From Orthonyx spaldingii (lineage: Eukaryota > Chordata > Aves > Passeriformes > Orthonychidae), in the NCBI GenBank assembly GCA_013397795.1, contig VZTJ01004492.1:115538-179537 (forward strand): DNA of 64,000 nt, given 5' to 3'. Shown here piece by piece: positions 48,101-60,340 of this stretch. Both the position numbers and the translations under genes were made by a program. Numbering within the stretch: position 1 is the first letter of the stretch; the number at the start of each line of letters is the position of its first letter. A model generated the notes under the pieces. It saw only the letters and a program-made list of their open reading frames with translations, had not been told where the DNA came from and made no database searches.

Positions 48101-50690
48101 GACGGGAGGAGCTTCTTGGTAGGTTATGTTGTCTACATGTTTTCAGAATTTTCCCATTCATGGCAATTGTCTGCTTCAGGCTACATGAGGGTTTTTTTGT
48201 TTTGACTTGGTTTTATTTGGTTTTGGGTTTTTTCCCCACATTTTCTGTAGAGTGAATGAAAATCTACTTCTACTGCCATTAGTTGAAAAGGAAGCTGACA
48301 ATGGCTAGTGATTCTGTTTGAGGTCTGCATGCACATTAACATTGCAGTATATTATAGTGCACTTAAGACAAAAAATCGGTTTATTTTTTTTTTTTAGGCA
48401 AATTTTTCAAGCAAATATAGAATTAGGCTGGATACTCCCCTCAGTGGTACTTCATAAATAGTTTATTACTTTTGAAGTTTAAAAATACTGTATCAGGAGC
48501 TGTTAAATGTCCTTGATTTCTCTGCTTTTAAGTAAAAGTGCGTATGGTTGCACATCAGCCATTCACAAAGCTCTGATTAATGTGATGTCTAAGACAGTAA
48601 GCATCAAAGGGAAGCACTGTGTTTTAAATCACTGTTTCTTCCAACAGCAGAGTTCATCAGTGCCTTGAAGGCTGTGCTGTCCCTTTGGAAAACAAGAATT
48701 TTTCTTCTTTCACTTTTCAGCGATTCAGAAGTGTCAGTTGTTCATATGATATGCTGCAATGTGAAATGTAGCAAATGAAAATTCAGAAAAGGTTGCGCAA
48801 GTTCTGGGTTAGAACTGCAGTGGGAGTTGGGTGAGTATACAGGTTGCTTTTGGCAGCTCAGGTGTCCTGACTACTCTGGGTGGGTTCTCCACTAGACAAT
48901 TGTAGTTCACTCTGAAGCAGAGAGCTGCCTTGCCATGATTGGAGTGGGAGACCCTCTGGGAGCTGCGCCAGGGCTGCATGCTCTGGGGAGCCCTAGTGGG
49001 ATGGCTCAGTGTCTCAGAGATCATCAGCTGCAGCTCTGCCAGCAGAATTGGAAGCATGTCTCTGGAAAGGTTTAGAACAGCTGCTGGAAATTTTATAGTT
49101 TCGTTATGACAAGGTTTCTTCTTTGAACTGATCCAGCCCTCAGCTTGACTGTCATCTCCAGACATGGAGAGAAGATAATAGATTTGCATTTGAACACTGT
49201 CATGATTGTTATTTGTGTTTATTGACAGTGTCTGATGGCTTAGGACAGGGAAAAGGGCACAGTGCCAGAGTAGCCTGTATAAGCACCTTGAGTACGCATG
49301 AGCCTGTGCCCTGTCTGCCCACAGGGAAAGATGGGCCTTGCAGAGGCACCTCTGGAGCTGGAAGGCTGCTCGGTGGGTATGCTACCTTACTTTTGCACTG
49401 CCGGCATGTTCTCCTCTGGTGGAGCTCCTTCTGCACCCAGGACAGAGCTGGATGGGGTTGTGGGCATAAAAGAGGTGTGTAATATGCATAGAGCCACCCA
49501 GCAGAGGGAGGCAGCTTTTAGAACCAACAAGCAACTAAAAAGATAGTGAAAGAGGAATTTGCTACTTTATCTTAAACTTTGTAAGACAATATTCTTCTGG
49601 GGAGATCCTAGTTATTCCTTTTGACACTGACATGCACCATCTGTTCTGAGAAGATGGAGGAAGGCACTTAGGCCACATTATGGTGTTACACCTTGACAGG
49701 GCAGCCTTTAGTACTTTCAACACTCACTAACAACTGAGCTACACAAAGAAGATGAAGCAGGACCTAGTATCTTGCCTGGCCCTTGCTGTTTTACAAGTAA
49801 TCTTTGGACAAACTATTTGTTTATATCTGATGAAACTTATCAGTAAAGCTGAGAAACTGTTGTACTATGCAATAACTCAGTAACATTTGCATTTTCTGTA
49901 AAAGCAAATTCTTTCTCTGTAAAACTATTTCAAGGTTGACAGAGGGACTGATTGCTGCTGAGAAATGGATAATTTATCATTCTAACCTGTTATAAAGTAT
50001 TAAGCAGGTGAATTCGCTGTTACCTTAGTGCATATGGATTATGATTTAGTATATAATAATGCTATCAGTATCATTCAAATAATACATTATGCTACCATAT
50101 ATTTGCAAATGTATTCTGGCCATTTGGTTTAGTTATCTCTTGATTTAGCTCTCTTCCATCCCCCAGTTATCTTTTGTCTATACTCTGCTTACCATAATTA
50201 TTTGTTTCTAGACTATGTCTTCTGAGAGGTGGCAGTGCATCCAAGGAGGGCAGCTGTGGGGAGTGCTTGTTGATATTGTAGTCTTTTCTAGGGCTGAGAG
50301 GGTAAGTGTTCTGTTGGGGACATAGGAGTGGAGTGCACAGTTGTGAGGGCTAGGTTCTGATTACTGACACTGGCTGGGCTGTGAGTGCACAGTAAGCATG
50401 CTGCCCTGAATGAAGCAGTAACAGCTGATGGGGCAAAGGCTGCATATCTCTTTTCCCATACCATCAACCCTCTTGCTATCCTCCCTCCCTCTCTTTGATC
50501 CAGAGGGCAGGGTTACTGGACAGAAGCTTCTTTCCTAAACCCGTCACAGTGGTGATGTCCAGAAGTCCTCCCACTGTTTGTTTTTTTTTTAACCCATACT
50601 ATTCCCTTTCCTCTTCCCTCTGGGTAGTCTTCAACACAGGGAAGGCCCACAGGCTGCCAGGTGATGAGGAAAGTTCACTCCACTTCCTGG
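45164..50690. other. Unassigned non-coding sequence
   Basis: About 5.5 kb without a recognised gene or repeat. Open frames reach 127 codons (47689-48069 plus, 48809-49189 minus), but their translations show no family signature. A T-rich patch lies at about 48190-48235. A near-consensus RFX X-box is reported separately at 48066-48079. Confidence 0.45.
48066..48079 (+). promoter_or_regulatory. Near-consensus RFX X-box motif
   Basis: The bases gtagctatggtaac fit the RFX X-box palindrome (GTNRCC-N2-RGYAAC) at all but one of the defined positions. RFX factors bind such sites near ciliary and immune genes. A single motif in 64 kb can occur by chance, and no promoter or transcript start is evident beside it. 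Confidence 0.35.
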
Positions 50691-50691
50691 C

Positions 50692-51207
50692 TGGTTAGTA
50701 ATAAGAGAATTGGTGTGGGTGGACTTCACAAACAAACTTGGTAACTAGGTAACCTGAAAGAACAAATCATGTTCTGGAAGGATGGGTATGAGGGTCTTTA
50801 CAAACATCAAACCTCACAAGTTTGTTATAGAATCCAACAGGGTATAGACTTTTGAGCTTTAGGGGAGAGTATGCAGACTTAATAGGCTTATGAGGAGGAA
50901 TTTTTCTTCCCAAGGTGGGTTTTAAGCTAATTTTAATGATCATACAATGTACAGTATGGGGGGGTACATGTTAAAGGGGGAATATGTATTAGGCAGTTTG
51001 GGTACCTCAGCCAACTGAGAAAGGAAGAGGGTAACGTGTGGTTGGGAATTTAGGATAAAAAGGAAGCTACATGCTCGAAAAACTTGAGAGACCCCTCAGG
51101 GTAATGGCCCAGTGGACTGTCCCTTTATTTGAATAAAGCTGATTCTTGCAGGACTTCTCTGTCTCCTTTGTGGACACTGGCCTATGGCAGCATGATTTTC
51201 CACACAT
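50692..51207 (+). mobile_element. Probable ERV LTR, 5' edge uncertain
   Basis: The right part has an LTR-like order: a TATA-like gataaaaagg at 51054, an AATAAA signal at 51132-51137, then a short U5-like stretch ending either at ...TTTGTGGACA (51176) or at ...TTTTCCACACA (51207). If it ends at 51176, the flanking ctggc (51177-51181) matches ctggc at 50687-50691, giving a 485-bp LTR that starts TGGTTAG. Other pairings are possible, so the edges stay open. No internal retroviral sequence is seen. Confidence 0.5.
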
Positions 51208-51438
51208 TAGCGTGGATCAGTCAGGAATAGGGAAAGGAGTGGTACCTGGGCCCAGGTTGCAGGTTTTGTCACGGTAATTGATTTACGGTGAAAATCCCAG
51301 CTCGTGGAAAACTAGTCTGCACTAAAGATAACTCCTAACTCTGGAGTCAGTAAGACAGTGGTAACTGTTCCATGAAAGCTGAGAGACAGTGCTCAGGAGA
51401 CCTCTCCTGAGCTTTTTTCCATCTTCTAATGCTAGGCA

Positions 51439-52048
51439 TCATGGAACCATAGTATGATCCCTCTGAGATGGAAGGGAGGCACAAGTACACAATGTACTCC
51501 GTTGATTGAGTACAACACCTCACCCTGCACAGGACAACTCCAAGAATCACATCAGGTCCCTGAGAGCATTGTCCAAACACTTCTTGAACTCTGTCAGTCT
51601 GGTGCTGTGACCACTTCCCTGGGGAGCCTGTTTCAATGCTCAACCACCCTCTCAGTGAAGAACCTTTTTTGAATATCCAACCTAAACCTGGCAGAGATCT
51701 TATCATTCCCTTGGGTCCTGTAGCTGGTGACCACAGAGAAGAGATCAGTGCCTGCCCCTCCTCTTCCCCTCACAAGGAAGTTGAAGACTGCGATGAGGTC
51801 TCCCCTCAGTCTCCTCCTTTGAACAAACAAAGTGATCTCAGCTGCTCCTTGTATGTCTTCCCCTTGAGGACCTTCACCATCTTCACTGCCTTCTTTTGGT
51901 CACTCTAATAGTTTTTTGTTCTTCTTATACCGTGTCGCCCAAATCTGCCCCCAGCCCTCACAGTGAGGCCCTTCCAGTGCAGAGCAGAGCAGGACAATCC
52001 CCTCCCGACTGGCTGGTGATGCTGTGCCTGATGCACCCCAGGACATGG
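51439..52048 (-). mobile_element. CR1 LINE fragment (minus strand)
   Basis: On the plus strand it reads the reverse-complement CR1 signature in order. It contains 'ccctgcacaggacaactcca', 'gagcattgtccaaacacttc', 'cttccctggggagcctgttt', 'atatccaacctaaacctg', 'ggtgaccacagagaagagat', 'aggaagttgaagactgcgat', 'gaggtctcccctcagtctcc', 'gtgaggcccttccagtgcag' and 'gctggtgatgctgtgcctga', and it ends near caccccaggacatggtt. It is the same type and orientation as the copy at 21181-21803, but keeps the segment deleted there. Coding capacity is lost. Confidence 0.93.
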
Positions 52049-55000
52049 TTCGCTTACATCAATACTAGAAAATGGTTAGCTACACAGAGTCATGGGCAGA
52101 TCTCCAGACCTGGAGACACATTGTGGAGTTGTATGTGCCCCACATGCCGTGAGGTAACGGATTATGGCCAAATGAGCTCTTTTTCTCTGGTAGTTTCCTC
52201 ATAGCACTCTCGTTTGGGACAAAATCTTCATGTTGTAGTTATGGGCCTGGCAAATAACTGCCATGCGTTGTTACTAGACTCATTCCTGCTTGCGCTGGCC
52301 AAAGGGTTAGCTGTTGAGAATATTCGGAGGTTCATGCACTCCATTTTGTTTATTCAGCTGACATCTCTGAGTAGTACCATTAGCAGACTAAGTACTCAGA
52401 GTGGGAGCTGCATTATCCACCACAATCTTCAAATATATCAAAAGAGACTTGGAGAGAGATATTTTTAAACAGAAAAGCTGGGAACATATGATAGCCACAA
52501 ATTAAAACTAATATCCACCATTCTATTTCAAAATTTTCTCTTGTCCAAACCCTCTGAATGGTGCTGTGAGCTTATGGTAGTGAGGGTGTTGCTTAGGATT
52601 AGACTTGAGTCTTTGGCAGGTGATTGCCTCTTCCTCTCATGGGATTGCTGTGCGTCAGTGGAGTGCCCTCATTCTCTTTCTGTGCGGATGGAGGCTAACA
52701 GCAGGATCTCTATCAAAACTGTGCTGCTCTGATGTCTTTGCTGCATGTGCTCTGCAAGTTGCACTCTTGCAACACCTCCAGACACCTTCTGTGAAAGGAG
52801 TATAAGCACCTATATGACTGACAGCTGCTGTATTTTTCTAAGACTTAATTTATTTTAAAAGATTATGTGACCATAATTATAATTTTCAGCAACTGAGATT
52901 CTTTACTGCCCTTTCCCCTCCTTTCCATTGTCCCCACAGAATTCAAGAACCTTATTTTATTGTACTGAGCAACACATGTTATGTCTGACTAAGCCATGTT
53001 GGTGCTGTGCTGTTTTCCACTCTCTCCTGGCATCTCTGGGGAAAATGGTTTATGTAGCACAGTACCCCTAACAACCTACAGTGTTTCACTTCTTTCACAG
53101 GGGTATGTGGTTCTGTGTTTCCTCATGGGATTGCAAGCTGAGGAGGCTTAGGGATACTGATTATTCCCATTATTAGACTTGAGAGGATCCCACCCACTGA
53201 TTTGGAGCCAGAGTAATTTTTATCCATACTTATTTGGAGCAGGGTGGGGGAGAGGATAGCACGATCTCCGGCAGCTGGTGATGATCTAACCTATACAAAT
53301 ACGTTCAGCTTTGGAAAAGCCTTATCAGTATGCATATCTTTGCTCTGGCCTTCACAGCACTTTTGCTTTTGAGAGAGGCATCAGCAACTGGTAATGCAGG
53401 TGTGCTTGACTGTTGTAATTGGGTGGATAAGCTCATTTAAAGATGAGTTGCACCACTAATTGTTTTGTCAACATAGGAGCTGTAATTAGTCATTGTGCAT
53501 TTTTTAGGGCTTTACAGAAGCTGGAAATTCCTCCGTACTGATGTTAAAGCTGTTCCAGAAAGTGCATACACTGTTAAGGTTGTAACTTTTCCTTGCAGAT
53601 GACCTGGCCAGGCAGTTTTACATTTCCAGTGGTGATTACATTGCTCTATTATAACTCTGCATTCTATTTATAATCCCATGAGAAAAGATTTGACTGTGTT
53701 AAATTTTGACTGTAACTGAGTTAAAACAGATTTAGCTCCCAAGATTTACCTATATTAAAAACACCCCCAAGCTAAAGCAAATGAATGAAAGATGCTTAGC
53801 TATATGTTGGAGAAAATGGGTTAGTGCACATTGCCTTCTTGACTGTTAATGACTGATTTCTCATGATCCTGAGCTTTGGACTGTCCTTTGCATCAGGTAT
53901 CACCTCTTTGCACTAGCTCATAATGTGCAAATCAAAGCAAAGCTGAGACACAAGGAAGCTGTGGGTATGTGCTGCCAGGCATAGGGTTTGCACAGAAAGG
54001 TGTAGAGAGGCATTTTACTACAAGGACATCCTTTCTGTAGTTAATATCTTTGTGGACTGCATTCCATTGCTTTACCATCATGGGCTTGTGTTTCCTTTAG
54101 CAACAGCAACAGTGGTTATTTGAATGACTTGTTTCCTTACTTTGGCTTTACTTCTCTCTTCACACTCACCCAAGGTTTTTGTTAATGCAAAAACAAGTAC
54201 TCAGGATCTGAAATAACCCACAAACTTGCAGATGATATCTGATAACCAGAGGTTTTTTGCTGCCAGCCAGGAAAGGCTGAGAACTGATACACCTAGCTAT
54301 GATTTCTAATATGCTAATATAGCCCCCAAATGGGACATCTTATTGGACACTTTAAAGAAAGTGATTGTTAAAATTATGATGGTATTTGCTTTCTGCATAG
54401 AAAGTATAGGAAGGAGGTCTCATGGTAGATAACATCTATCCTCCCTGTTCTCAACTTTTTTCAAAGAACTAAAACTTTTTGATTCATTTTACAATCCACA
54501 CTGGAGTTTAATAACGTATTCTCATTACAGTGCAACTTGTGGGCCTGTTGGCCTTGCATACTCCTCCTTGATCTGTCTGTAGTGCTCGTTTATCAGTAAA
54601 GTGGAGGAGTGTCTGTGCAAAACACAAAGAATCTTCTTGTGAGTTATCTCAGTGTTGTTAAAAGTCAAAGTTGAGATTTATGCAAGTTCAGATTCTGAAA
54701 GTAGAATTATGGTTTAAGTCAACATTATATTTACTGACTGTAACTCCAAATGTCTTTCACTCTCCTGATGAATCTGTGTCAGAATCACCATATTTATTTA
54801 TGTTTCAGCCAAACTAGAGTCACTATTGCCCAACAAAGATACATGGTACTACTGATACCCAGAATACTATTGTAAATTAGAAATATCCAGACACTACACT
54901 GTATGCAAATATAATGATATCAGCTGCATTGGGTGACACACAGAGCCTCTCAGTCCTCTCTCACACAGAGCATGTAACTGGTGCCTAGGAAAGATAAACA

Positions 55001-58000
55001 CAACCCAAGTGTAGGCTAATGGTACTTGGCACGAGTTCTGAGCTTCCAGTGATTTACAAATCATGGCTCAGGGACTTTTGAATGGTGGTTTGGATCCCTT
55101 CATTAAATCATGTCAGACCTTCTAGGTCTCCAGCCAAGATATGCTGGGTCAGGAAGTGCAATGGAAATGCTGCAATTGCAATAGAGGTGAAGCAGTATCT
55201 AGTCCTTAATCTTGGGGTTGTGGAGAAAAATGAAGAGGAAATGCTCTCTTTTAGCATTGTCTCCATCTCATTCTGGATAAATCTGTAAAACCATGCTAGG
55301 ACCATTTCCCAAACATAAGTCCTCATTTTTTCACCAACTCTGGACATGCTCCTGGGTCATAATGGGAGGACAGGCAAGGGATACATGGTCTTAATAGGTT
55401 CATCTTGGAATAATATGTAAAGAAATGCCTTTAAGATTTTGAGAAGAGAGTGGAGACATGGTAATGCTATGTAGCACACACTGGATTGCTTTTCTTGCTG
55501 AAAAATTAATTTTTTCCAAGTCCAGAACTTGAAAATCTTTCAGAGATATTGAAAAATCACCTAGCATTAGGATAGGGCTTTGGATGACAAGAAGAGTGAT
55601 ACTGGCTCTGAATGTGGCCATTCTAATGTCAGTGATGCAGGAGTGAGATCATTAGTAGTTATGATTGTTATTCCAGTCATCCAGTCCTCATTGCCTGCAG
55701 AGTGAATATGGTGGCCAAGACTGTTGTAGTGAGCTCCTGGGACAAAAATGGCATTTTCTGAACCCAAGTGTGAAAAAGAATTTCCCTCCTTAAGCGGGAG
55801 CAGTGATTCTCCCCTCTTTTCTCAATCATCTCTCCTTGGTTTTTTTTTAATATTCGTGTCTCCTGAAGGATGGCACAGAGGCTGCCTGATGATTCACAGT
55901 ATGTGATTTGTGATCAGACAAAACAGACATAAGTCAAAGGGGAAAAACCGTAGACAAGTGTAATGTAACCGTGAGTCTGACTAAACTCCTTGGCTCTTTT
56001 TATATGCATGATGAGTCTCTCACACTTGTCAGGAAAGACCTGGCTCTGAAAGAACCACCTGTAGTGGAGGAAAGAGAACTGCTTCTCCATACCCACCCAC
56101 CTGGTTCAGCAGCTCCTATTGTCACATGTAAGTAGCACCAGTGGCAGCTACACTGGTGTATGTGTTGTTGGGTGTCAGTGGGTGCCTTGCACAGTAGCTC
56201 CCAAAAGTTTTTTTTGTCTCCTGACTCTTCCAGGATTTTGTCACTCTTCCCTTTACAGCCGTGTGAGAAGTTGGAATGCACAAGTATGGATGAACAGGAA
56301 CCCTGAATATGCTTATCAGTGGTGTCCAGTACCTTAAATAGCTTAATTCCACGATCTTGTCTTGTTTTCAAATGAAACAGGAGTTTGTTTAAAGTGAAAG
56401 CTATGCTTTTGTCCCCAGACTTGTTTGCAGATGACCACAGGATCCTGGAAGACAGCACTTTTTTCTTCTGTTTTCTCTCTGCTGAAAGCTTCTGCTGCAT
56501 TCATCTGCTTAGAACACATGGTTGATTATCTATGAGTGAAGTTTCTTCTCTAGGCAGGTGATTGGTAGGGGCACAGTGGATACATGTCCCACTACAGAGG
56601 AGCAGTGTTCAGTATGAGAGTCGTCAGTTAGTAAAATATTGTAACCCACTGCCTCTGGACTCTCCTTTTCACCAGTGTCCCTCAAAGGGGTCACTGACCT
56701 GGGGAAGGATCTTCATTGCACTATCAGCACACTCAGGTTTCTTGTGAGTATATCCTTCACTCCGTGGGCTCTTTGATTTCCACAGCCTTGTTATTAGTGG
56801 CACTTTAGGATCACCTTTTTTCTAATAGTTTGGCTCTCTCCATTGCTCTGCCTTTCTGGTGTCCATTCTGGTCTTCCTCCACTGTGCTCCATCCTCCTTC
56901 TCATTGAAGAAGGCAGCAACCAAAAGATCTTTCTATAACACTCTTTTATTGTTAGAGACTTATAGGAAGGAAATAAAAGGAAAGAAGGCAACCAAGAGGA
57001 GAGAAAAATATTGCCACCAAGCAGAGAGTGCAGAAAGCCTTGATGGATTTTAGCCTCATTTGAGAGACACTGTTGCTGCTGGATGACAAATGAGAATCTC
57101 TCTAAGGGTAGAAATTCTCCTTAGGACAGCAATGCCTTGTGAGATTTTCCTTCAGGTGTGTTGCTAGTTCCTTGGTACAGCCATCTTCATCTTTCCTTTC
57201 TGTCTTCTGAACAGTACAAAAAAGCAAAGGTTTTGTTTCTGACCAGGTTAGAGTTCTTCCTAAAACTGGATGAGGCATGCTTTTGGAGATCTGTCTGAGC
57301 TTTTAACAATCTCTCATTTTACTTGGGGAGCAGGGTCAAACTTAGGAGGCACTATCATTTTGTAGACATTGGTGTAGACATTTTTTCTGCTGACTCACCA
57401 CTGCCAGTTCTCCCCTTCCCCCTGCTCCAAGATATTTTCATGGATAATGAGTGGGCTCCAACAGTTCTAAAAACACAACTGTGACTGCAGCAGAGGAGTA
57501 TGTTTTCTGGGTACATTGCCACCCACAGGAAATGACAAGAGGTTTTTGTTGCTGGTTTGGGGTTTTTTTGAAATTTGTTTAGAGTCATGGTATACTTCTG
57601 TAACCAAGACTGAAACAAGTCCCACGTTTAAGTTTGTTGTGTGACTTGTGGTGGTATACAACACATCTAAATCCCCAGATATGTGACTGTGGCTCAGCTC
57701 TCTCTGTAAATTCCTGTCCTCTTTTGTGCACCTTTACAATTGCATTATTATCTCTCCCTGAAGCCTGACTCCCTGTTCTCTGTCATCAAGATTCAATCTT
57801 AAAAATAACAATCAGGATATAATGATCAGCAGTAGCTTTGAAGCTATCAAGGTCCATGAAGCAAGAGACATGGTGTTCATCTCACTCCAGCCTCAGGAGA
57901 CTGGAAGAAATTGCATATAGCTGAAGGTCGTCAGAGGAAAGGAGCTGCTCAATTCTGTGTGCATGCAGATCACAGCACCAACAGGCCACACTGGAGGGCA

Positions 58001-58672
58001 GAGAGTGATTCTGCTGTGTGGGAGTCTATGATTTGTGAACCTATGTGCTCAGATCTCACTGACCTTAGCACCTTGTAGGACTGAGAGAACAGAAGCCTTG
58101 GTTCTGGCTTAGACCGCAAGGGATTGGTTCTGGAAAGTGCTGTGCATACACAGTGGCATCCAAGCCTAGATGTGAGCATAGGTTTGCCCTGAATCTTGTT
58201 CCTGTTCCATTCTTGTTCCTGATTTGAGAAAACTTCTACTTGTTCCTCTGGTGAAGCAAAGACCTTCAGGCTTTGCACAGTGATCATTCATGTCCTGACC
58301 ACACCTTACCCTGATGCCAAGACACCATGGCTTCACTGTGACTTTTTCACATAGCAGCCTCCTGCCCAGAAGGGAAAGCAACTCCCTCTCTGTGGCCTCA
58401 ACATCTCTGACACCTGCATCTAAAGAGGTATCAAGGCAAGACTTAAATCTAGGGAACAGAATGGTTCTCTCATGTCTGTATGGGAGGAGGAGAGTCTCTT
58501 TTTCTTTTAATCATGGTCAAACAGGAAGCAAATGACCAAGTTTCTTCCTTGGTTGGAGGCTGAAGAATGGAGTTAGGTGTCAGAATTAAATAGTGTTGAG
58601 AAGAATAACTCATCTTGCCTCTGTCATCACTTTGTGCATCTACAAGCACCCCATGGCTCTTTATGCTGTCAG

Positions 58673-58771
58673 GTTGTTGCAGAAACCTCTGAGAAATTTC
58701 ATGAAGGACCTGCAGAAAATGAAGAAAGGGAATTTCAAAAGAAGATGGAAGTGCTTAGAGAGCTCAGCAGA
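58673..58771 (+). other. Candidate 99-bp coding exon, unproven
   Basis: A pyrimidine-biased stretch ending tttatgctgtcag precedes 33 open codons rich in Glu and Lys, containing EKFHEGPAENEEREFQ and then KKMEVLRELSR. They are followed by gtatga, a modest splice donor. Both junctions fall on codon boundaries, so the exon would be symmetrical (phase 0-0), and the peptide looks like part of a helical or coiled-coil region. I cannot name the protein. An overlapping frame is open too, and the donor is weak, so this may be chance. Confidence 0.22.
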
Positions 58772-60275
58772 GTATGAAGGCCCACAAGGCAAAACATGTA
58801 TTTGCTCTTTATTACTCAACTGCTGATTTTCCATTCCTTAACTGTTCCCTCTCCACAGTCTACTTTTAATAAGAAAGTGAACCACTGGTAATTGAGTGAT
58901 GAAAATTTCAAAGATCATGAGTTATGTGCCAAAAATTCAGGAGATTGTTCAAAATAATGAGATTTAAAAAAAAATTAAATCTATATGTTTTATGTTTCTA
59001 TGTTTTTCTTTTAGCTATCTGATTCTGTGGTAACCTCTCATTTTAAAGCTTCTCTGCCTACAACTTCAAAGATACTTTTCTCTTCAGAATAACAGTTTTC
59101 GTCCTGAATTCAGTACCTGGGGTTAGAAAAGAGGAAAAAAAACCCCAAGCTAAAATTGTTTTTAAAAATCGTAAAAAGTTTTAAAATTGTAAGTATTCTA
59201 ATTTGATGACATTAAACTACTGATGATATCATCGTATAGATACTGTATGTGTATATGTACTGGTGGGTTCAGGGCAGTAGTCAGTCATGACCTCAATCCA
59301 AAGCAAACATGAAAGGATATTTTCTAGCATTGGAATTTGGTAGAATATACAAATACCTAACAGGTTTAAATTTGCTTGCAGAATCAAAACAGAACTCTGG
59401 TTCCCTTTTTTATAGACCCACCATAAAATACAATACAATCTAGCATCCTTCTTGGTGCATGAAGAAACAGAATAGAGTCTGGTATGTAAGAATGATGTAA
59501 CAGCATATATATTTTTGAACACTTAGTACCAGGATGCTTTTGGTAGCATGGGGAAGCTGGAGGGAATAGTACAATGATGGTGGAGTATTATGAAAAGAGA
59601 TGCATGCATGCCCAACAGAAGCAGTAAGAAACACTGAAGGCAGAGTTCTCAAAGGCACAGGTACCTCCTTGCTCATGCACAAAACTAAAGAGCTTTCTAA
59701 GTCCATTCTCTGTCCAAGTGGAGATATGGGAGTTCTTGGATACATGGTGGTTCTTCAGTTCTCCCCTTTCTTCTGTTGCTGCAATAGGATGTAGGGGCAG
59801 AAAGAAGGCCCAGGTGGGAGCCATCTCATCCAGCCCCCAGCCACAGACAGAGACAGTACTAGATTTGGGTTTCGCATTGTGTGTGGCTGTTAACATAACA
59901 AGGTGGTCTTGCCTGGAGTTATGGTTTCTGAAAACCAGTGACTCATGCTATGGCGAGAGGAGGGAGTTTGCTGCTCAGTGGGGTAGATACACCCCTGACC
60001 TGCATGCAGGAGCACCCACTGGTTCAGTACAGGTTGTCCCTATTCACAGAAAGAGAAGCAATATACTTCCTTCCTTTCTGGTCTCCTTCCTCGGGGCAAA
60101 ATAAAAGCTGTGTCTGTTATGTACACAAAGATGAGCGATACTTTTGCAGTGCTCCTGTCCCACCTGCAGTGACATTTTTTTCTGTCTGTTACAATCCCTT
60201 TCCAATCTCCTTATTTGTACTAGCTACTTTCACCTAGATTTGGCAGAGAATCAGGGTTTTGAAGGATGTCAAGTG

Positions 60276-60340
60276 AAAAAAAAAAAAAAAGGAAAAAAAG
60301 GAAATACGGGAGGAAGAATGGGGAGAGAGGATCCCTGATT
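60276..60340 (+). repeat. Poly(A) run and purine-rich tract
   Basis: A run of 15 A (60276-60290) continues into an A/G-only tract broken by few other bases. There is no target duplication or retroposed body upstream that I can see, so it is treated as simple sequence. Confidence 0.8.

Noticed and set aside
49675..51207. A 1.5-kb LTR bounded by catta on both sides
   Set aside because: Another catta-TG pair exists at about 50085, so the match is likely chance, and 49680-50690 looks like ordinary unique sequence.
60276..60302. Poly(A) run as a processed-pseudogene or SINE tail
   Set aside because: No recognisable retroposed body lies upstream, and no flanking duplication was found.
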